DNA from: Ricordea florida
Lineage: Eukaryota; Cnidaria; Anthozoa; Corallimorpharia; Ricordeidae
Direction of reading: 5' to 3'
Assembly: GCA_949710005.1 (NCBI GenBank)
Contig: OX453272.1
Coordinates: 7,109,633 to 7,173,632, forward strand
Length of the DNA stretch: 64,000 bases
Position 1 is the first letter of the stretch. Each line of letters begins with the position of its first letter. Below, piece after piece: positions 55,091 to 64,000 of this stretch. Made by a program: the position numbers and the translations under genes. The notes below the pieces were generated by a model that ran no database searches, was not told the DNA's origin, and worked only from the letters and a program-made list of their open reading frames with translations.

Positions 55091-58000
55091 ATGCAGTGTC
55101 CAATGTTTTGCGTCTATGGGCCGTTTTTACTGGCCTCGCTACTAATGGTACAGGCGGATGATGGTGAGTTTAAACGCTCTATATCTATTGAGGATATTTT
55201 TAAATATTTTTAAAAGGTACATTGGCTTATTCTATCTGAATATGTTTTATACGGCAGTATCTTATTGACAATGCCCCACTATGCCGACGTAACTTTAAGA
55301 TTTAAATTGTTTTATTGAAGTTTGATTCGAGTTTCATTTCATCATTAACATGACCAGGGATTACGTCTTTGACCATGCAGTTCGTCAACATGGTTCAACG
55401 CAACAAAATAAATTGGCGAACAGGGTCTAAGCAGTGTTGAAAACACTCGTCCTTGCTTCACACACTGTAAAACAACACTCGCCCTAGCTTCACACACTGT
55501 GAAACAACACTCGCCCTAGCTTAACACACTGTAAAACAACACTCATCCTAGCTTCACACACTGTAAAACAACACTCGTCCTTGCTTCACACACTGTAAAA
55601 CAACACTCGCCCTAGCTTCACACACTGTAGAACAACACTCGCCCTAGCTTCGCATACTGTCAAACAACACTCGCCCGAGCTTCACACACTGTAAAAATAC
55701 ACTCATCCTAGCTTCACACACTGTAGAACAACACTCGTCCTTGCTTCACACACTGTAAAACAACACTCGCCCTAGCTTCACACACTGTAAAACAAAACTC
55801 GCCCTAGCTTCACACACTGTCAAACAACACTCGCCCTAGCTTCACAAACTGTAAAACAACACTCATCCTAGCTTCACACACTGTAAACTGACAACACTCG
55901 TCCTAGTTTCACACACTGCAAAACAACATTTGTCCTAGCTTCACACACTGTGAAACAACACTCGCCCTAGCTTCACACACTGTAAAACAACAGTCGCCCT
56001 AGCTTTACACACTGTAAAACAACACTCGCCCTAGCTTCACACACTGTAAAACAACACTCGCCCTAGCTTAACACACTGTCAAACAACACTCATCCTAGCT
56101 TCACACACTGTATACGTAAAACAACACTCGCCCTAGTTTCAAACACTGTAAAACAACACTCGCCCTAGCTTAACACACTGTAAAACAACACTCGCCCTAG
56201 CTTCAACACTGTCAAATAACACTCGCCCTAGTTTCACACACTGTAAAACAACACTCGTCCTAGTTTCACACACTGTAAAACAACACTCGCCCTAGCTTCA
56301 CACACTGTAAAACAACACTCGCCCTAGCTTCACAAACTGTAAAACAACACTCGCCTTAGCTTCACACACTGTCAAACAACACTCGCCCTAGCTTCGTACA
56401 CTGTAAAACAACATTACTAGGTTTCCGCGATGTTACGTCTTTTGAGTTTTTTTTGTTTTCTTTTTTTTCCTTGGTTCTTAAATTCCAAATTTCAATTCAA
56501 TAAGGAAGTAGGTTATGTAAATATCCATGCCAATTAATTTTACATGTTCATGTTACCAGGAGCCCATCAGCCCATCAGCCCTGGTGTTACCGATTCAATG
56601 TTAAAATGTGTCGATCACATTTGTGGTTGACAGACAAGCTCAGTAAATTATGCTTCTATTTATCACTTAATTAACTACTTTACTCTGTACAAAAGAGTAA
56701 AAAAACTTGCGTAGGGTTAAAGAGTGTTTAAGTAAATTGCCTCTGGTAAAACTTTCTTTTTCTTTCGTTTACAGACAATTGTCGCACTGTCGAGTTTCAG
56801 CCTGAAATCGAGGGCCGCGCTTTACAGGGTCACGTGTTTAAAAGTATCAATATACAAAAGAAGAGCGCATGTCAGGCACAGTGTTTTCAAAAAGCTAACT
56901 GTGTGTCACACAACGTTGGTCCCGTGATGAACGACGGATTTCGCTTGTGTGAACTGAGCCATTCTGATCATAATTTCCATCCTGATGATCTTGTATCTCG
57001 ACCAGAATTTACTTATCATCCAACAGAAGTAATTTTGTTCCTCTGATTTGTAGCGGTTTATATTTCTGGGAGACCAACAGTCCCGCTCGCTCCAGTAGCT
57101 ATTAACTGGAATTAAATTGAAAAACGAAATATTACTAAAACTCTTATTGACTGAGGTATAAACTATCGTGTCATTGGTATAGGTAATCACATGATTTCGA
57201 GTGCAATTTGGGATAAATCAGCTCGAGTAAATTTTTCAAAGGCTAACCAAATTGCACGAGCTCGTTGGGCGAGTGCAATTTCTAGTCTTTGAAAAATTTA
57301 CGAGTGCTGATTTATCCCAAATTGCACGAGGCAAATCATGTGATTACTTGTTAATAATATACATGCAAAAATTTAATTTCAACTTTCTGCACTCAATTTC
57401 AACTTTTTGCACTCAATTTCAATTTTCTGCACTGTTTGGGATTAATTGACGAGCTCTCAGCCAATAAGCATGCTGAAATTTTTGCATGTATATTATTACA
57501 GCCGAAATCAACTTCATATTGAAATTTTAAGGAAACGTTGTATGCTAATAGGGCAAAATGTGATAAAATACATGATCGATATCCCTATGACGCAGGACAC
57601 ACATCAGAGTACCGAGATTTGTATATAAGGAGCCATCTCTCATATCTCTCATATGTTCTAATTGGTCTTTTTGTCGTCCTCTGTTTTAGAATGCGTGTGC
57701 AATGAATCCCTGTCCTGCGAATTTTTGGTGTCAAAATGGATTTACAGACAAGAAATATCGCTGTATTGGTATCTAATTTACAGATATATAAGTACAATGA
57801 TTTTTAGTGAACTCATTTCATTGCTGAGAGTATTTTTAGAACTATTGCTGTATTTTTAACATTTTCTTTTCACAGAGTTACCGTCCGTTTTGTTTATTCA
57901 TGCGAGCGTTTTTGAAGGAGGTACGGCTGCAGCTCTTAGTGTGCAATGCAACAGGACAATTCAATCCCAAAATCACTTGAAAAAGATAGAAGGAAGCCTC

Positions 58001-58978
58001 CCCACTTCAAGAACCAACATCAGTGAAGAAAACCTGACATTACTGAATGTCACTAAAGATGACAGTGGTTCGTATGTGTGCACTGCTACAAACAGCGTCG
58101 GGTCTCACAGGTCAGCGATCGAGCTAAGAATGCACTTCAGACTCGTGACGGTATACCTTGATCAGATGCTCCAGTTAAATTGTCCTGTTTCCATTGACTT
58201 ACAGTCAGCTGCAATTTGGCTGCACAATGGAACTGATTCACTTCCTGATGGCATACACAGTAACACGTCAGACAGTTTGATTATTCAAGCTTTCAAGCTG
58301 CATCACGCAGGAAAATTTATCTGTGTTGCACAAAATTCGTCATTGTATGATATGAATGTCTTCGACGTTCGTGTCCAGTTCCCAGAGACCTGCAGCAGGG
58401 TACGATCAAACATAAGTGACGTCAGTGGTGATTACGTCATTGATCCAGATGGCGACGGAGGTGAGGCTCCATTCAATGTGTACTGTGACATGGCAGACAA
58501 AGGAGGAGTTGGAGTGACAGCTGTCAGTCATGACACTGAGACCAGAACACACGTCACAGGATATGAAGGGGCTGGCAGTTATTCACGTGATGTGGAGTAC
58601 ATTGGTTGCAGTATCTCTCAACTACAGGGCTTAACAAGTGTGTCCTTGTATTGTGAACAGTTTATTAGTTACAAGTGTAAACATTCTTATCTGAATAATT
58701 TCTTACTCGGCTGGTGGGTGTCAAGTAAAGGCGACCGCATGGATTACTGGGGCGGAGCCACCAAATCAGGCAACTGCGCATGCGGAGAGACCAATAGCTG
58801 TGCAAATACAAAAAAGAAGTGTAACTGTGACAAGAATGACAATGTGTGGCGTGAAGACAGCGGCTTACTCACTAACAAGACTGACCTGCCAGTCTCTCAA
58901 CTGAGGTTTGGTGATACTGTTTCTAATAATGAAGAAGGCTATCATTTGCTTGGTAAACTCAAGTGCTATGGGTTGTAG
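55091..58978 (+). CDS. Secreted PAN-EGF-Ig-Ig-fibrinogen-like protein (right-arm copy)
   Basis: Four exons join exactly in frame: 55091-55163, 56775-57028, 57690-57768 and 57876-58978; phases 1, 0, 1; 502 residues ending at TAG. Exon 1 is a signal peptide (MQCPMFCVYGPFLLASLLMV). Exon 2 is a PAN/apple-like domain (CQAQCFQKANCVSHN, CELSHSDH). Exon 3 is a shortened EGF with four cysteines (NACAMNPCPANFWC), unlike the six-cysteine exon of the 15.7 kb paralogue. Exon 4 has two Ig domains and a domain like the fibrinogen-like unit of contactin-associated proteins (CDMADKGG, CEQFISYKC, WWVSSKGDRMDYWGG, CACGE, CNCD, LPVSQLRFGDT). The product is probably secreted, with many N-glycosylation sites. In the first Ig domain, a one-base gain and a one-base loss replace the region of the core tryptophan. 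Intron 1 holds a 34-bp minisatellite and intron 2 a MITE. Confidence 0.8.
55440..56415. repeat. 34-bp minisatellite, about 28 copies
   Basis: The unit is close to ACACTCGCCCTAGCTTCACA followed by CACTGTAAAACAAC. Copies run head to tail with single-base variants (CATCC for CGCCC, TTAACAC for TTCACAC). A few length variants occur, such as near 55883 and 56110. There are no unique spacers. It lies wholly inside intron 1 of the right-arm PAN-Ig gene. Confidence 0.92.
57177..57500. mobile_element. MITE in intron 2, absent from the left arm
   Basis: Internal symmetric pairs are AATCACATGATTTCG with AATCATGTGATT, and CATGCAAAAATTT with AAATTTTTGCATG; GGGATAAATCAGC pairs with GCTGATTTATCCC. The left arm reads straight through (GTCATTGTAGCCGAAATC on the minus strand near 50355), so it marks the uninserted site. 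The exact target duplication is unclear. Confidence 0.7.
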
Positions 58979-59640
58979 TGAGACCGGGAACACACGAAAT
59001 ACCCGGCTACAAACAAATCAAGATGAAAACACGGACCGTACTCGTGACTGACGCAAGTGCACGCCAAAGTTAATACTCAGAGATATTATCATTTATTATG
59101 GGCTCCGGCATTTATAGATGCATTTCTCATTTGTACTGTGTTCAGAACTTATATATTAAAATTTAACTATAGTACTGTTGTATTTCTAAAAGTTAATAAG
59201 GACTTAATAATGTGTAGTTTATTTTCTGTTTTTGAATGAATCGACTAGTAGTTATGATCTAGTAGATAATTATTCGTTAATACAGCTAAACCGCAATCAC
59301 TTGATCACTAACTTAGTATATCCTTGTAAATAGCAATAGATAGTTGAGTTCTAATAAAGCCGTCTTGCAGTGCAGTTGACTTGTGGTTCACTGCGTAAAG
59401 AGGCTTGATTGAGACACAACATAATGCTTTGATTGTCAAATGAAAAATGCATGGTTGGAGTAATCGCGAGGTATGTGTAAGTTTGACCCGACTTAGATGT
59501 TTCAGTAGTCATGATAGCAATCACAAACTGCTTTGATGAATAAAATCTTCCGTAAAATTTAAAGCGCAGAATATTAATCATGAATGACACGAGGTTATAT
59601 TGAAACGATAAACCCCATTAGTTTATACCAACTCAGCAAC

Positions 59641-59645
59641 CTTGG
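59641..59645. other. Empty pre-insertion site of BEL copy 2
   Basis: CTTGG here, within GCAACCTTGGCATTTTGAGC, is the single-copy form of the CCAAG target that flanks BEL copy 2 on both sides in the left arm (AAATGCCAAG before it, CCAAGGTTGC after it). Confidence 0.9.
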
Positions 59646-59649
59646 CATT

Positions 59650-61030
59650 TTGAGCAATTTCATTGGCTCTCCACCTCGGGATATTTAACAACTATTCAGC
59701 GAAGTGGAGGTGGATAGTTTTTTTAGTAATAATAAAACAGTGAGATAATGTACGCCACAAAAAGAAAATGGAGGACTTCCTAAGCGACAATCCAACGCGG
59801 TTCGGATCGCAGTAAGGGATTTTCATTGTAATGACTACCGTACGGCTCATTTTCTCGATGATAGAAAAATTTTCTGCAGACATTTGCTTGGTTCTAGTGG
59901 TGACATTTCTTTAAATGGCGTCGCAAACTGTTTCTGTATTTGAAACCATTCCGTAATAATTATAATTCAACTTTGGTTCTCAAGTCAGTGAACAAGTGAC
60001 ACAAGATTAATTTGCATGTATAAACAAAACCATTCTCGTTGGTTTTTATCGATTAACTCCGCGGGTTAAAAAGATGAACGATTACCTTTAAACACGGCCA
60101 AATCAAATTTAGTCGCTTTTCAGGGACTGCCTCGTTGTTAATTCGGATGATTTCTGCGCTTGTCACGAATGCAAACACGAACGCCGTATTTTTCGAAATT
60201 CACGTGACGTAGCGAAAAACTCGCAAGTTGCTCGGAGGTATATAACACAGGATATTCCGAGTTTGACTAGCCAATGAGAGCCACCTTCAACGTTATCCAC
60301 CTTTTGGTATGTATTTATCAACACTATCCACCTCCTAGGCTTCTAGGTAATCCTTGTATAAGCAAGACTTAGTCATAGAAATCAAAATGGCGTCAAAATA
60401 AAGAATGGTTGCTGGACCGGGTCAATTTTTGCTGTAGAGCTATTTATGAGTGTCACTAGAGAGGTTAAGCAAAATACCAAGACAACAGTGATGTCGACCA
60501 GAAAAGACAACAAACAATAGCACTAATGAACGGCACAATGAAACTGAACGGGCACAACACCTAAGTTCTAGTAATTAACTCTCTTTGCCGGCGTATTCCT
60601 TCCCAAATCCACAACGTGAAGTGAAAATATTCTTCAGGACGCTAGTGTTGAACGGCAAAATTTCCTTGCAAAACTCTGGTGAAATTCAAACAGTAACAAT
60701 TGAAATATTTCACCATGTGAAAGGGAATAGGTAGCAAAATCATCGTGAAACGGGCCTTTCGCCATATGCAGCTACACAATAGGTAAGCGGTTAAATTTTT
60801 TCACCGGTTGTGCTGTAATCGGCGTCGTCGCCGTGTTTGCTTAAGCTCCCTTCTGAAGTTGCTTCATTGGTATATACTAAAACAATTATTTTCCTCAATC
60901 TCGGTAAGTGGTGGCTTTAGGAATACTCTGCCACTATTCACCTCGATTCATGAGAATAATTGTTTATTGTCGACTGGAATGCCAACTGGATAATTTTAAA
61001 CTTTCGATAAACAGTGGGCACATCTTTTGT
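59650..61030. repeat. Interspersed repeat within the right arm
   Basis: Inverted counterpart of 40260-41625, with the same hairpin-type end strings (ACTATTCAGCGAAGTGG near 59692 and GAGAATAATTGTTT near 60951). The following stretch to about 61720 is arm sequence with no supported gene. Confidence 0.5.
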
Positions 61031-61793
61031 TTGAAATGGAAACTCTATTTCATTGTTTAGAGCATAAATCATATTTAGATAATAACTTGGTTAAATTCAG
61101 GAAGGGGAAGGAAGTCTAAAATTGTAACCTCAGACAACAAGACGTTGTTTTTAATCTACAAATATATGGTTATTCTACATATTAATCACGTAATTTATTC
61201 CGTTTTTTCAGTTGATTTTATCTCATGCTCAAGATTTGTGAAACAGGGAACTCCCTTTGTATTCTGAGTTTTTAGGAACCTGAGGAAATACAAAGAGAAG
61301 TTATTACTACAACTATAAGCAGGTTGGTAATCTGTTACTGCAGCGTCTGTACGCAGGTGGGTGCGAGAGAATAGATTATGATAGAAGTCCGATCCAAGGA
61401 AGGAGTTAAGATTCCTAAATAATTGGGCTACATATTTACTGAATACACCGAGATTATAATTTGACATTTCATCTCTTGGACAGAAAATCTTGACGAGAAT
61501 TCATAGCACAAAGAGACAATTGCTTTCTCGCTAAGTAGTGCGAAATGATTGGGAAAAATGCCATGACAACGTTACTCCCAGTCGTCAGATGTCAGGTCCA
61601 GTTTCTAGCGGTTATGAAATTTGTTCGAGTTACTGATGCATTGCGCCGTGTGCATTTACATATATAAATACAGTGCATGAAAACCTAATGAGCTCTAAAT
61701 GATGGTTTGGCAATGCACTCATATCAATCATATCACACTGCGAGCAAACCAGTGTGAAAATACTAAATTAAATGAAATAAAAATTTTGCGTAC

Positions 61794-64000
61794 CGATGAA
61801 GACGCATTGACGTTCACCGGATCGTAGCCGTTGGAGTTCTGGAGTTCCTTGATGCAGATATTGCAGTCAGTTTTCCTGATTTCCTGGTCGAAAGATATTG
61901 TGAGATAACAATTACAAGGTGAATAAGATATTAAATGCTATAGATAAAATAAATTTATATACATGTACGAAAAATAGAGGTAAATTCTTAAACATATCAG
62001 AAATTGTCCACCGCTCTCCGAGCACGCTACCGAATACGAAGGATTATTAACACAGTAAAAAAAAGTTTAAACACCTTTCTCTTCATGTGGTAGATTTGGT
62101 AAAGTGTTGAAAAGTTAAAGTTTGAGGAAGGAATACTGGTGCAGTTTAAGGAATTGAAGCGCAATTAAAGATGCAGATGCCCATGAATCGACTTGTAATA
62201 AATAAAGTCGTGATTAAGTCATTCACTAGTTCAATTAGCAAGACTGCAAGTAATTAAAGTTGTCAGTGCAAATTCGCAGTTAGAAAATCTGACATTAACA
62301 GCGTTGAGAAAGAAGCTACCGATGTGCACAAACACGTTTAGCTGTAACTATTCTAAGCCTTATGTCAAACGATTTAGACAGTAATGTTTAAAGGCGATTC
62401 AACTCAGCACTGGAGATCATTCTGCCGCACTCTTCATGTTCTTTAGTATTTACAGTATCTCTTGTTTACTACCCGCGGTTTAACTCTTACCTCTACCCAT
62501 GATGCAATGCTGTTATAATCAGGTGCTGTGGGACTCTGACACGATCACTGTGGGTGTGTTGGTGTAGGCTTTGTTAAAAGGTAGATTCTGGTACGAAAGG
62601 AAAATGTTTTAGGCTTCTGTGCTCAAAACGGTGGTGAAATTAGTAACAAACGAATGAATCAAATCAAAGTTAATAAACACATTCTGTCTTGGGCTAAAAC
62701 TATCCATACAGTAAGATGGAGTAAATATACACAAGTTATTAATCAATTTTCAAGTTATTAAACGGGCGAACAGCCTTATCATGTTTGTTACCATGGTAGC
62801 GCTGATTGCAACTGCATTGTTGCTATTCTGGGTTGTTGGTCACTTTTGCGTGCGTGAGTTAAAGGAAGAAGAAATGATCAAAAGCTCCCAGCTAAGTAAG
62901 AACAGTAAAGAATTTATTTCACTTCGCACGATGGTCTAAGGTTCAGAGCGATAAATGCGCAAAAAAATTAATCAATGCCATACCTGACAGTAAGTATTGT
63001 GATTTTCAGGTTTGAGAAGTTCATCGTTGGGGAACTGAAAGGTTCGTCTCTCAGCGAGCATTTTATCTGGGAGAGTTTCATATGCAAACCAGTTCTGGGA
63101 AGGGAATAACATTCATGATTTGCAAACACCTGGTAAGGACCATAGCCTGAAAAAATAATGCCTGAGACAATATAATTAAATTGTCTTACTATATGTTGAG
63201 GGTGTTGTTATGACTACATTTAAACACAAAACGTAGATCACTCATTATTATGAAAATTCCATATGATAATCTAAAAGTGACTGTGGCAATGCAAATGCTT
63301 TGGGTTTCCTCTTTGTGGCTATGTAACTGCCAAAATTGTGATGAAAAATTAATAGGTGGTTTTTCATTTGAGAAAATAAATGTTAAACCTTAAGCTGACA
63401 ATTTACTCAGGATCTTAGACTTGCCGATACCAGCGTATACTGTCTTGGGACGGAAACCGAAATTGGGTATCCCGTACTTTAACTTTTTGAAGAAAGATTT
63501 TGCTAATAAATGAAATGGCATCTAATAAAAATGGAAAACATGTAAGCAACTAAGCCATTAGGTTCGGTAGATACTGGTGAATGTCATGTACCCCTACGTT
63601 TCGTGTGTCGGTACATATTTACCGGTATCCCCCCGTGTTCCCTCTTTCCATTGACCGAGACTTAATGGCTAACGATTTGTAGCCCTTGAATAATATAAAT
63701 CTCATAGTCCTGTATATTGCACAATGATAAATTTGTTGTTTTTTTTTAGGGGAAAGGGAGGGCTTTTAAGCATATTCACTTCATACGCAGTTATCTAGTC
63801 TATTCAGTCTATGAAGAATCTAATCCATGATGGTTAACTTTAATAATTGCTGCTTACCACTTTGATGTTTTTATGTAAGTCGTCAAAGTTCTGCATTTCT
63901 CTCAGACAAGCCTTGAAGCTGTCAGCTTTGACATTCTCAGCCCAGACCGTGGCTGCGTCATGCTTCTGATCTAGAACCTTGTGTTCAGCGGTCAGTAAGA
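61794..64000 (-). pseudogene. Decayed copy of the lectin gene 3' exons (right arm, partial)
   Basis: Counterparts of the last four lectin exons. 63858-64000 is cut by the window edge and open. 62984-63094 is open and has NWFAYETLPDKML. The exon at about 62492-62588 lacks 20 bases (TTCACTGACGCAAGGTCTTG of the left copy), giving a frameshift with TGA after the SHST codons. 61794-61883 is one base shorter than its 91-base partner and reads differently at its end. Splice borders are kept. As on the left, no exon follows the last donor before the arm's repeat. The exons beyond 64000 cannot be judged. Confidence 0.8.

Larger units (their letters stand above)
56770..64000 (-). repeat. Right arm of the large inverted duplication (continues past the window)
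   Basis: Reverse-complement partner of 30603-50695 without the BEL elements. The arm ends near the PAN exon on the inner side; the outer end lies beyond the window. Local differences from the left arm include a MITE at 57177-57500, loss of about 215 bases present at 32905-33087 plus 39561-39593 on the left, and about 50 extra bases near 60300-60350. Confidence 0.9.

Noticed and set aside
55440..56415. CRISPR-like appearance of a regular array
   Set aside because: Units abut each other with no unique spacers, and the context is an intron of a eukaryotic gene; it is a minisatellite.
56906..57190. 94-codon minus-strand frame over the PAN exon
   Set aside because: Antisense shadow of exon 2 of the PAN-Ig gene; the sense exon has clean borders and phase.

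Overview
The window looks like nuclear DNA of an anthozoan cnidarian, most likely a stony coral or sea anemone. This is inferred from four things. Intron-rich genes encode secreted PAN/EGF/Ig/fibrinogen-like and H-type lectin/Kazal proteins. Two complete BEL/Pao LTR retrotransposons are present. A jockey/CR1/L2-like LINE is present. There is a dense scatter of fold-back (MITE-like) repeats. No rRNA, operon, CRISPR array or bacterial feature was seen. No species can be named from the sequence alone.

Layout. 0-6 kb: the 3' end of an uncharacterised gene (+), a small five-exon gene (-), and an eight-exon gene (-) that looks like a decaying member of an unrecognised family. 6-8 kb: fold-back repeats and three copies of an exon-like unit. 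8.1-8.8 kb: a 42-bp minisatellite that is open on both strands. 9-14 kb: no supported gene. 15.7-20.1 kb: a gene (+) for a PAN-EGF-Ig-Ig-fibrinogen-like protein. 22 kb: a LINE remnant (-). 23.7-32.8 kb: a 13-exon gene (+) with a signal peptide, six H-type-lectin-like domains and one Kazal/follistatin-like domain, ending at an open splice donor.

From 30.6 kb to the right edge the window is one large imperfect inverted duplication. Each arm reads: lectin gene 3' part, then interspersed repeat, then 3' end of a PAN-EGF-Ig-Ig-fibrinogen-like gene, with the two genes converging. The left arm (30.6-50.7 kb) was enlarged by two BEL/Pao elements of 6468 bp each, in opposite orientation; without them it is about 7.1 kb. 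The right arm (56.8-64.0 kb) is about 7.2 kb and runs out of the window. The spacer (50.7-56.8 kb) holds fold-back repeats, a broken LINE, a SINE-like piece, the signal-peptide exon of the right-arm gene, and a 34-bp minisatellite. The copies have decayed asymmetrically: the lectin copy is intact on the left and broken on the right, while the Ig gene is broken on the left and open on the right. The right arm still holds the empty pre-insertion site of the second BEL element.

Functionally, the two recognisable gene types are secreted, glycosylation-rich extracellular proteins built from carbohydrate-, protease- and ligand-binding modules. A role in recognition, innate immunity or extracellular matrix is plausible but inferred. 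The retroelements and inverted duplication are reshaping this cluster.
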